Source: Tenacibaculum mesophilum (GTDB lineage: Bacteria; Bacteroidota; Bacteroidia; Flavobacteriales; Flavobacteriaceae). From it: DNA of 64,000 nt. The notes under the pieces were generated by a model. The model worked only from the letters and a program-made list of their open reading frames with translations. It ran no database searches and was not told where the DNA came from. The DNA is taken from the NCBI RefSeq assembly GCF_003867075.1, contig NZ_CP032544.1:496001-560000 (forward strand), written 5' to 3'. Shown piece by piece: positions 25,826-33,832 of the stretch (position 1 is its first letter; the number at the start of each line of letters is the position of its first letter). Position numbers and translations under genes: made by a program.

Positions 25826-27030
25826 AGTTCTATGTTTTTAAATTCTTTGTAAATACCAGCAGCGTCAGTAGTTATTTTATATATCCCTTTTGGTAAAATA
25901 TTAGGGTTTAAGTTAAAATATACATAACCATTTTGTGTTTCTTTGATGAATTCTTGTATCAAGATGTTGTTTTGGTATAGTGAAACTTTAACCTTTAATC
26001 CATCAGGTATCATTTGCCCCATAAAACTTTGTAATGGTCCTATACTAATAGTTCGATTCTTTTCAGTAAAAGAAACTATATAATTTTTAATAGCCTTTTT
26101 ATAATCTAATATTATCCTATCACTTTCAGCAATTCCAATAACATAAGCTTTTACAGACCATTGATCTTCATAATCTGGATGAACTATTTTTGCAGTAGCA
26201 ATACCGTTGATAGTAGTACCTGATGTTTTCAATACATTTCCTTTACTATTAGTAATAAAAAAATCTACAAAACTACCATCACTTATAATATTATCATTAG
26301 TGTCTTTTAATTGTGATGTATATAAGGTTGTAATTTGATTTCCATCTGCATACTTGTGATGTCTTTTAGCAAAAACGTTAAAATTAACAGGAATTGCAGG
26401 CATTATATTAATATCATATTCCTTAGAGTGTAATTTAAAACAGTTTGAAGAAATTAAAACTCTACCGCTTTTTGTAGGAGAGTATATGTTTTTGTATGCG
26501 ATTAAGTTTTTAGTAAATACTTTTTCTTTTTGGGTATCTGTTAAAAATTGTTGATTTATTGTAATAGGGGTGTTTTTTTTAAGAGGATTGTCCAATATAT
26601 CTGTTGGTATGGTAACAATCATTGCATAATCTTTTCCACCTGCTTCTATACTAGGGGGACCTAAGTAGGTTTCTATAAATGTAGGTTTATTTTGTGCAAT
26701 TATAGTAATCTTACCAGAAAGTACTTTTTCAGTATTAATGAGTGACCAGTTAATGATACCTTTTTTTTTGCTTAAAAACATTGGAATATCAAAGATTAAA
26801 GAATCTTTTTTAGAGGGGGTAATTATAGTGCTACCATAACTATTAGCGCAATATAGTTTGTATTTTGTAGATTTATGAGTATTAAACTTTAGTTGAATTA
26901 AAGTTCCTGCTAAAAACTCTTTTTTTGTGGATAATAACTTTAAAGTTGTATTATTACTTTCATTGTATTGTGCGTTTACACAACTAATAAATAAGCATGT
27001 GATACTAAAAAAAAACTTCTTTTTAAACAT
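25819..27030 (-). CDS. exported Ig-like protein of unknown function
   Basis: I do not recognise a named family. The 403-residue protein has an N-terminal signal sequence (residues 1-20, ending near VNAQ). It is otherwise beta-rich, with a run like bacterial Ig/invasin modules (about 215-310, YADGNQITTLYTSQLKDTN...). It lies in a tight minus-strand unit, two bases from the upstream GT-C-like gene and overlapping the hydrolase gene by seven bases. The context suggests a periplasmic or surface accessory of the polysaccharide machinery. Confidence 0.7.
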   Translation of the reverse strand: MFKKKFFFSITCLFISCVNAQYNESNNTTLKLLSTKKEFLAGTLIQLKFNTHKSTKYKLYCANSYGSTIITPSKKDSLIFDIPMFLSKKKGIINWSLINTEKVLSGKITIIAQNKPTFIETYLGPPSIEAGGKDYAMIVTIPTDILDNPLKKNTPITINQQFLTDTQKEKVFTKNLIAYKNIYSPTKSGRVLISSNCFKLHSKEYDINIMPAIPVNFNVFAKRHHKYADGNQITTLYTSQLKDTNDNIISDGSFVDFFITNSKGNVLKTSGTTINGIATAKIVHPDYEDQWSVKAYVIGIAESDRIILDYKKAIKNYIVSFTEKNRTISIGPLQSFMGQMIPDGLKVKVSLYQNNILIQEFIKETQNGYVYFNLNPNILPKGIYKITTDAAGIYKEFKNIELW

Positions 27031-27032
27031 CG

Positions 27033-30000
27033 TTACTTTGGATTTCCTATAAAGTTATTCATTTCAATTTTTACATATTTATATTTAGGGTGTGAAATTT
27101 TTTGCAATTCTGAAAAAGCGTGATTTTTAACCCTATTTGGAATCAATTTGTTAGAGATTTCTTCGTTGGGAAGTCCATTAACAAAACAATTTTGCATATC
27201 ATCATTAATAAATATGATTTTTTTATCTTCTAACAATTTATAATTAAAATGTTTTTTGCGTTGTTGTCTAATGCCACTTTTAATAAATAAATGATCTACC
27301 CAAGCTATTTTTTTATCTTTATTATAGTATGTAATGATTAATTGAGGTACGGTAATCTCTTGAATTCCACTGTTAAACAATGTTCCTTTTATGTTTTTTT
27401 CTTCTATAATAAGCTCACTTAAGGCAAGGTCTTTATATAAATCAGAATTAGAAACATTTCCAGCTGCTTGTAAATTGAATTTAGTAGGTTGCTCTTCAAA
27501 CTCAATAGGTGTAAACTCATCAGGATTAAATGTTTTTGGTATGGAATCAAGTGTTTTGGACCAGGCTATACCTTCAAAATTAATCCTAAAAGAACTAATC
27601 TCTTTAGGCATTAGTTTATGTTTTATATGATACTTTGCATTATAAGTAGCTAATTTTTTATTCGAATCATTATATAAAGTACCTTTAATAACAACATCTG
27701 CAGGTACATTATCTATGTTTTGTATTTCACCAATAATAGCATAATGATTATCAAATTTCACGAGCTTAGCTGTAACGATTTCTAAAACAGGTTGTTTTAA
27801 AACATCTTCATGGTGAGTTTGTTCAGTTGTAATTCTTTTTCTTCCTTGATTAAAATATCCTGTTTTATTATTTGAGTAAAGTTGATCAGGAGGTAAATCA
27901 AAATCAATTACATCAGGTTGTAAAAACCATTTACCGTTTAGTTTAATAGCCGTTTTATAATCTGTTTTATTAATTTTTTCTAAAGGTGTAATCCATTTTG
28001 TATGCACAGTTATAGTAGCTAAGCTATCTGTTTTTTTAGTAACAACAGTATTTAAAGCGTCTAGTTTAGCATAAGAGCTTAATAAACCATCAGTAACAGA
28101 GACTTCTAACATATATTGTGCTATTGAAATATTACTTTTTGGATTAATAAGGTTGTAAGCTTTTTCAAATTGTTTAAAATCTAAAGCATCATAATAAGAT
28201 ATTACAAGGTTTTCGGGCGATTGCTGTGTATTGTTTTCAAGATAAAATTTATACATACCAAAAAAAGAAATAACAGTTAAAAACAGTAACCATATATGAG
28301 CAAAGGGTAATACTTTTTTTGTAAATCCAGAGTAATTTTTATAGGCTTCAATACATAGCACGTAAGTATTCTTTCTCATTTTTATGTGCTTGTTAAATAA
28401 ACTCTTGACATTTAAAAGTAAAGCGAAAATAACAGTTAGAAAAGGAACTGTTCCCCAAAGTAATTTTTGCCATATAGCTACATCTTCTTTTGGTAAAATA
28501 GAAGAGAGAGGTGGAATGTTTAATTTTTCCCAAACTATTATACCGTTTTCTAAAGGAGATAATCTTTGCCAACCACAGAAATATAAGATGGGATCATAAA
28601 ATTTATCATTAGAAAAAATATATTTTAAATTATACTTTTCTGGAGTTGTTAAAAATTGTTGAAGCGATCCAATACCGGCAATACCTTTGAATTTTGAATT
28701 TTCAAGTCGTTCTATAGGCCTTGTTGTAAGTTCTGGTAAACGTCTTGCAGAATGATAATTTCCATCTACAGTCATAGCGTTTGTTTGAGCAGATAACCAT
28801 GCCATTTGATCTCCAAAACCAAGTGTAAGATAACGCCATTGGTCGTGTTGATCTTGGTTTAGAAAGTTAATAATAGGCAACATTTTTATTTTTTGAGGCT
28901 GTGATGGTCTAAAATAGCCAAGACTCATTGTAAAAATAATGGTAAATAAAAATAAAGAGGCTATTAATCCTGCAAGTAAACGATGGTAAATTCTTCCTAA
29001 TTTTTTATGAATAACGTTTTTTAAATCACCATGTATAAAGTGATAGGTTATTTCTCCAAAAAGTGGTATTGCCATAATAGAAGCCCATAGGGTAAATCTA
29101 TCTAAGGTTAAAATATTAAAAGCATTTTCGCCCAAAAGTTTTAAAGGAACTGGGGTAGTACCTCCTGTTCCTAAAATAAAAAGCATAGTAAAAGAAATAC
29201 CAATAAATAAAAAACGCTTACTAAAATATCTATAAAAAAAATAAGGAAGAAAAACTAAAAGTATTCCCCAAGGAATCATAAAAAAAACCAAACCAGAAGA
29301 TGTAACTTCTAGAAAATTATCTCTAGAACCATGTGGTATTGGAATTTGTGTAATAGGATTTTTTTTAGAGTTAATCCAGTAAGGTAGTAAGCACCCTACT
29401 ATGATTACTAGAGCTAAAATTATAAAAAGGATATTATACTTAAACTGAGATTTAAATTTAACTAAGAATAATTTAAATGTAATTTTCTTATACGATTTAA
29501 CTTCATCAAAACAAACATCCATAATAACCATTCCTATTAAAGGTAAAATAAAAAATACCATTCCAAAAATAGGAGTAACATGATGCGAGGTTACAGTAAC
29601 TGAAATTAAAGAAAGAGATGTAAGTAAATATTTATATTTTTTTGTTTTTAACCACAAATAAATCTCGGGTAAAGCATGCATTAAAACAGAAACACCAATA
29701 ATACTGGGTAATTGTCCAAAAATATGTAGTGTTTCTAAAAAAGAAGAAGAAAGAGCAGCTGTAATTGCTGCATAACCAGCTATTTTTTTATTAGCAGTTA
29801 TAAGTAGAGAAAAACGATATGCACCAGAAATAAAAAGTATAACGCCTATTATAGCTACAGTAAAAAGCCCAAATTTTAACCCTCCTATATACGACAAAGC
29901 AGCAATTGATTGATGTACCAGAGGTGGGTAGCTCATTACCGTAAATCCAGTATACCATTTGTAGTTCCAAGGCTCAAACCAATTACTTGCATAATGCTCT

Positions 30001-30122
30001 GCAAAAAACAAATGTATTAGAGCATCATATGTGTTTTCTAGGGTAAAAAAGATAAAAGAACCATGAAAAGCTATACCCAAAAGAAGCGCTAATATTAAAA
30101 GTTTGTTTGATTCCTTTCTCAT
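27033..30122 (-). CDS. large GT-C-like membrane protein with FxLYD-type domain
   Basis: A 1029-residue protein. About a dozen membrane segments lie in residues 8-590, with an acidic ENTYDALIHLFFAEHY segment in the first loop, as in GT-C glycosyltransferases, followed by one more membrane segment near 620. Then comes an NTF2-like domain (about 640-740) and an FxLYD-like beta domain (about 780-870, VGE/IGEIQN pattern) and a second beta domain (about 900-1025). It may be a lipid-linked-sugar glycosyltransferase or polymerase of the polysaccharide route; the family assignment is by layout. It is the first gene of a three-gene minus-strand operon divergent from REC-GT2. Confidence 0.7.
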   Translation of the reverse strand: MRKESNKLLILALLLGIAFHGSFIFFTLENTYDALIHLFFAEHYASNWFEPWNYKWYTGFTVMSYPPLVHQSIAALSYIGGLKFGLFTVAIIGVILFISGAYRFSLLITANKKIAGYAAITAALSSSFLETLHIFGQLPSIIGVSVLMHALPEIYLWLKTKKYKYLLTSLSLISVTVTSHHVTPIFGMVFFILPLIGMVIMDVCFDEVKSYKKITFKLFLVKFKSQFKYNILFIILALVIIVGCLLPYWINSKKNPITQIPIPHGSRDNFLEVTSSGLVFFMIPWGILLVFLPYFFYRYFSKRFLFIGISFTMLFILGTGGTTPVPLKLLGENAFNILTLDRFTLWASIMAIPLFGEITYHFIHGDLKNVIHKKLGRIYHRLLAGLIASLFLFTIIFTMSLGYFRPSQPQKIKMLPIINFLNQDQHDQWRYLTLGFGDQMAWLSAQTNAMTVDGNYHSARRLPELTTRPIERLENSKFKGIAGIGSLQQFLTTPEKYNLKYIFSNDKFYDPILYFCGWQRLSPLENGIIVWEKLNIPPLSSILPKEDVAIWQKLLWGTVPFLTVIFALLLNVKSLFNKHIKMRKNTYVLCIEAYKNYSGFTKKVLPFAHIWLLFLTVISFFGMYKFYLENNTQQSPENLVISYYDALDFKQFEKAYNLINPKSNISIAQYMLEVSVTDGLLSSYAKLDALNTVVTKKTDSLATITVHTKWITPLEKINKTDYKTAIKLNGKWFLQPDVIDFDLPPDQLYSNNKTGYFNQGRKRITTEQTHHEDVLKQPVLEIVTAKLVKFDNHYAIIGEIQNIDNVPADVVIKGTLYNDSNKKLATYNAKYHIKHKLMPKEISSFRINFEGIAWSKTLDSIPKTFNPDEFTPIEFEEQPTKFNLQAAGNVSNSDLYKDLALSELIIEEKNIKGTLFNSGIQEITVPQLIITYYNKDKKIAWVDHLFIKSGIRQQRKKHFNYKLLEDKKIIFINDDMQNCFVNGLPNEEISNKLIPNRVKNHAFSELQKISHPKYKYVKIEMNNFIGNPK

Positions 30123-30187
30123 TGAAATTTATATAGTTAGCTTTTGTTATTGTAAATATAAACGATTTAAAGATATAATATTTTTTG

Positions 30188-30219
30188 TTTAACTAAAGTA
30201 AACTACCATTCGTCTAAAG
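30188..30219 (+). promoter_or_regulatory. LytTR-like operator pair (REC-GT2 gene)
   Basis: Half-sites TTTAACTAAAG (30188-30198) and TTCGTCTAAAG (30209-30219) start 21 bp apart and share 8 of 11 bases. The site ends 49 bases before a perfect -7 box at 30268. It lies between two divergent units, so it could also influence the GT-C operon, but the repeats read in the plus direction. Confidence 0.6.
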
Positions 30220-30267
30220 AAAACATCCCTTTAAGTGTTGTAAGTCATTAAAAAAAAGATACATAGC

Positions 30268-30275
30268 TATTTTTG
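30268..30275 (+). promoter_or_regulatory. -7 promoter box
   Basis: TATTTTTG is a perfect TAnnTTTG box. It overlaps the in-frame TTG at 30273, so that codon cannot be the start, and translation should begin at ATG 30303, 35 bases after the box start. Confidence 0.6.
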
Positions 30276-30302
30276 GATCAAATAACTGTTAAAAATTTAA
30301 TT

Positions 30303-31511
30303 ATGAAAATACTAGCTATAGATGATCAAAAGCTAATATTAATCCCCCTAAAGAAGAGATTGTTAGAGTTAGGTTATGATGTAAAAACTGAAACGAATGC
30401 TTTTGAAGGTATGAAATTGTATGATTCATTTCAACCAGACTTAGTTATAGTAGACATGAATATGCCAACAATATCGGGTATGGAGGTTATAGATTATATA
30501 AGAAACTCTAAAAAACCGTCTACATCAGTAATTGTATTATCAGGAAATACAGATGATAAAATGATAACTAAAGGTTTTGATTTAGGAATTGATGATTACA
30601 TGAAAAAGCCATTAAGCTTAAATGAAATTTGTGTTAGAGTGAAAAGGCTAATAGGGGCTCCTGAAAATATAGTAAGTATAGAAAAACAAAATAATCTTAT
30701 CATTAAAGAAAGGTGTGTTGGGGTAGTAATACCTTGTTACAATGAGGAGAAAAGATTACTAAGTAAAGAGTTTACCAGTTTTATTGACGAGAATTCAGGG
30801 TATCACTTATGTTTTGTAAATGATGGAAGTACAGATAAAACTTTAGACGTGCTAAATAATTTGAGAAATGGAAGAGAAGATTTTATAACAATATACAATT
30901 GCGAAAAAAATGGAGGTAAAGCAGAGGCTGTTAGACAAGGAATGCTACACATGGCAAACTTTAAAGATTTAGATTATATAGGTTTTTTAGATGCAGACTT
31001 ATCTACAGACTTGTTAGATTTTGATGACTTAGTTTCTACAATTGAAAAATCTAACTTTAAAATAGTTAGCGGATCAAGAATTACTAGAATGGGGGCTAAT
31101 ATAACAAAAGAATCTGCTAGAAAAATAATTAGTCTTACCATTAATTTTATTATAAGAAAAATATTATCAATGGATTTTAAAGATACACAATGTGGAGCTA
31201 AAATTTTTCATAGAGATGTAATTGATATCGCATTTAAAGAAAAGTTTATTACAAAATGGTTATTTGATGTAGAGATTTTTTTAAGAATTAAAAAGCATTT
31301 TAAAATTGAAAAAGCAAGAGAAATGATGTGTGAAAAACCTTTAAAAAGATGGATACATGCAGACGGGTCTAAGCTTTCTATGAAAGATTCTATAAAAATA
31401 ATAGGTCAATTAGGTCAAATAGCATGGAATTACAGAGTAAAAAAAAAGAAAGACTCAACGCTAATTGGTAAAATGAAAATGGAAGAATTTTCAATAACCT
31501 TGAATAACTAA
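30303..31511 (+). CDS. receiver-domain/GT2 glycosyltransferase fusion
   Basis: Two complete domains occur in one 402-residue chain. Residues 1-120 form a response-regulator receiver: acidic Asp7-Asp8, phosphoacceptor Asp51 (VIVDMNMP), Ser80 switch and Lys101/102. Residues 139-380 form a GT-A family 2 glycosyltransferase of the dolichyl-phosphate-sugar synthase type: VVIPCYNEE, FVNDGSTDKT, the DxD metal site Asp230-Asp232, and DTQCGAKIF. There is no membrane segment. The fusion suggests that phosphorylation of Asp51 controls sugar transfer. The nearby kinase/Hpt relay is the obvious phosphate source, but this is inferred. manA follows 49 bases downstream. Confidence 0.9.
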   Translation: MKILAIDDQKLILIPLKKRLLELGYDVKTETNAFEGMKLYDSFQPDLVIVDMNMPTISGMEVIDYIRNSKKPSTSVIVLSGNTDDKMITKGFDLGIDDYMKKPLSLNEICVRVKRLIGAPENIVSIEKQNNLIIKERCVGVVIPCYNEEKRLLSKEFTSFIDENSGYHLCFVNDGSTDKTLDVLNNLRNGREDFITIYNCEKNGGKAEAVRQGMLHMANFKDLDYIGFLDADLSTDLLDFDDLVSTIEKSNFKIVSGSRITRMGANITKESARKIISLTINFIIRKILSMDFKDTQCGAKIFHRDVIDIAFKEKFITKWLFDVEIFLRIKKHFKIEKAREMMCEKPLKRWIHADGSKLSMKDSIKIIGQLGQIAWNYRVKKKKDSTLIGKMKMEEFSITLNN

Positions 31512-31560
31512 GCAAGTATAAATAAAAAGATTTAGCAAGTAACTATTAAAATATTAAGAT

Positions 31561-32787
31561 ATGATTAATGAAGCTACACAAACATTTAATTTATTAGCGC
31601 TTACAGGGCAGATTCAAAATTATGATTGGGGAGGTGATAATTATATCACAAAGTTGTTAAAAAGAAAAAACGACGGAAAAAAAATAGCAGAGTACTGGTT
31701 AGGAGCACACAGAAAAGCTCCATCTATAATAAAAACATCTGTTGGAAATCAAACTTTAGATAATTTTTTAAAAAGAAACTTAAAAAAATGTTTAGGTAAA
31801 AGAGTAGCAAGAAAATACGGAAGATTACCTTTTTTATTTAAAGTGTTAGATGTAAAAAAGACATTGTCAATTCAGGTTCATCCTTCAAAAAAAAATGCAG
31901 AAAAAGGATTTAAGGAAGAAAATATTTTAGGAATCCCATTAACAGCACCTTACAGAAACTATAAAGATGATAATCACAAGCCGGAAATTATGGTTGCTTT
32001 GAGTGAATTTTGGTTATTACACGGTTTCTTACCCAAAAGTAAATTAATAGCAAGATTAGAAGAAACACCAGAATTTAAAAAGTTAGTTAATATATTTAAA
32101 GAAGAAGGATATTTTGGATTATATAAAAATGTGATGGAAAAATCAAATGAAGAAGTATATGAAATATTAAAACCTTTAATAGATAGAATTACTCCATTAT
32201 ATAAGAACAAAAAATTAGATAAAAATAGTCCTGACTTTTGGGCAGCAAAAGTTGTTGATGAATCTACAAATAATAAAAAACTAGATAGAGGAATTTTTTC
32301 TATATACTTTTTTAACATAATGAAATTAAATAAAGGAGAAGCTGTTTTCCAAAAAGAGGGAGTACCCCATGCTTATTTAGAAGGTCAAAATATAGAATTA
32401 ATGGCTAATTCAGATAATGTTTTAAGAGGAGGTTTAACAAAAAAACATGTAGATGTTGCTGAGCTATTGAAGAATATTGTTTTTGAAGAAACAAATCCAG
32501 AAGTTTTGTATGGTTGTTTGAAAAAAGATAATTTAGAAAGAGTGTATGAGACAGAAGCAAAAGATTTTGAATTGAGTAAAATTAATATTGCAGAAAGTCA
32601 AGTATACAAGGCAAAATCTAGATCAGTAGAAATTTTAATAGTCATTGATGGAGAGATAGAAATAGTAGAAACAAAATCTGTTTTAAATTTAAAAAAGGGA
32701 CAATCAGCCCTCTTAAAAGCAGGAAGTATTTATAAAATAACTTCTAAAAAGAAAGCAACAATTTACAAGGCAAAAGTACCTTATTAA
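31561..32787 (+). CDS. manA: mannose-6-phosphate isomerase, class I
   Basis: ManA interconverts fructose-6-phosphate and mannose-6-phosphate and so feeds GDP-mannose synthesis. The cupin metal-site motifs of type I enzymes are present: QVHPS, HKPEIMVAL and the later VPHAYLEGQNIELMANSDNVLRGG region. The zinc ligands (Gln, two His, Glu) can be placed in these. At 408 residues it is normal length. Co-location behind REC-GT2 suggests that the polysaccharide contains mannose or a mannose-derived sugar, which is an inference. Confidence 0.93.
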   Translation: MINEATQTFNLLALTGQIQNYDWGGDNYITKLLKRKNDGKKIAEYWLGAHRKAPSIIKTSVGNQTLDNFLKRNLKKCLGKRVARKYGRLPFLFKVLDVKKTLSIQVHPSKKNAEKGFKEENILGIPLTAPYRNYKDDNHKPEIMVALSEFWLLHGFLPKSKLIARLEETPEFKKLVNIFKEEGYFGLYKNVMEKSNEEVYEILKPLIDRITPLYKNKKLDKNSPDFWAAKVVDESTNNKKLDRGIFSIYFFNIMKLNKGEAVFQKEGVPHAYLEGQNIELMANSDNVLRGGLTKKHVDVAELLKNIVFEETNPEVLYGCLKKDNLERVYETEAKDFELSKINIAESQVYKAKSRSVEILIVIDGEIEIVETKSVLNLKKGQSALLKAGSIYKITSKKKATIYKAKVPY

Positions 32788-32789
32788 AA

Positions 32790-33218
32790 TTAAAGTTTTT
32801 TCAATAAGCCTTTTTTCTTTTTTGAAGCTTTTAAAAGTCGGATAAGATTGTTCATTCCAATAACAACTAATATAGAAATACAAGCGGCTGTACCTAATGC
32901 GCCTCCATAACCATTAAAAAAAGTAGGACTAACCGTATAGATAAATCCAAAAACAATTCCTGCAAAAATAATTGAAGTATAGTTACGAGTAAGTTTACTA
33001 GAGGTCATACCAACAAAAGAAGCACCAAAAAATACCCAAGGAATTTGATTGGCTATATCTTCAGAAAATAACTCAGAAAAAAGAGAACATGTACTAGCAA
33101 CAAAAAGAGTGAGTAGAGCAGAAGCTCTTACAGGACCCTGTTTGTATTTTGTACTTACTAAAAACGTTAAAAAAGCCCCAAGTATGCTTGTTAAATATAT
33201 TGATATGGTGGTAAGCAC
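32790..33218 (-). CDS. small membrane protein, paralogue of the upstream neighbour
   Basis: A 142-residue protein with about four hydrophobic segments and a basic C-terminal tail (KASKKKKGLLKKL). I do not recognise the family. It shares an SFVGMTS...FNGYGGALGTAA core with the adjacent gene (FVGMSQ...FNGVGGKLGTLA), so the two are tandem paralogues. Its start codon shares one base with the stop codon of that gene, so they are translationally coupled. Such coupled pairs of small membrane proteins often form a hetero-oligomer. Confidence 0.7.
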   Translation of the reverse strand: MLTTISIYLTSILGAFLTFLVSTKYKQGPVRASALLTLFVASTCSLFSELFSEDIANQIPWVFFGASFVGMTSSKLTRNYTSIIFAGIVFGFIYTVSPTFFNGYGGALGTAACISILVVIGMNNLIRLLKASKKKKGLLKKL

Positions 33219-33787
33219 TATGAAAGAATTAAAAGAAATAACGATGAAATAACTACACTACCAAAGGCAAGAGTACCCAGTTTACCACCAACTCCATTAA
33301 AAAGGTTTTTAGAGAGTATAAAAAAAATACCCGCTATGATACCTGCAATAATTATAAGGCTATAATCAATAGCAACGTTTTTTTGTGACATTCCTACAAA
33401 ACAACCACAATACATAGCATTGGGAATATTTTGTAAAACCTTCGACTTTTTATTTAAATCAGGTAAAAAAGAAGCAACTGTACCAATAAGTGTTGCTGCA
33501 AAAACAGAATTTAATTTAGTGAAAAGATGTAAGTAACTTGTAAGTATAGCTCCAATTATAACAAAAATTATTACATAGAATGGCTCAAAATCTACTCTTT
33601 TAATTTTAAAAAACTTTATGTAACTATAAATTATAAGTGTAGTAATAAGTGTTGTTAACGATAGTATTGTAAAAGTATTTTTATGCTCAAACAATAATGC
33701 AGTAATAAATGCAAATTGAGTAAGAACTAAAAAAATGATAGAAAAAAAGTGAAAATATTTTTGTCTCAAACCAGAGTTATTCTGCAA
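33218..33787 (-). CDS. small membrane protein, paralogue of the downstream neighbour
   Basis: A 189-residue protein with about six hydrophobic segments. The C-terminal half (about 125-180) matches the neighbouring 142-residue protein in the motif order FVGM, Ile-rich helix, FNGxGGxLGT. The N-terminal third is extra. No function is known to me. It is the first gene of the pair and is convergent with manA. Confidence 0.7.
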   Translation of the reverse strand: MQNNSGLRQKYFHFFSIIFLVLTQFAFITALLFEHKNTFTILSLTTLITTLIIYSYIKFFKIKRVDFEPFYVIIFVIIGAILTSYLHLFTKLNSVFAATLIGTVASFLPDLNKKSKVLQNIPNAMYCGCFVGMSQKNVAIDYSLIIIAGIIAGIFFILSKNLFNGVGGKLGTLAFGSVVISSLFLLILS

Positions 33788-33832
33788 TTATAATATAATG
33801 GCAAATTTACGGTATAAACTATGATTTATCAA

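Noticed and set aside
30273..30302. TTG start for the REC-GT2 protein
   Set aside because: It overlaps the -7 box TATTTTTG, and the receiver domain begins properly at ATG 30303.
12107..32787. A pel, psl or alginate operon
   Set aside because: The functional parts are similar, but the gene order and the recognisable sequences do not match those families closely enough to use their names.
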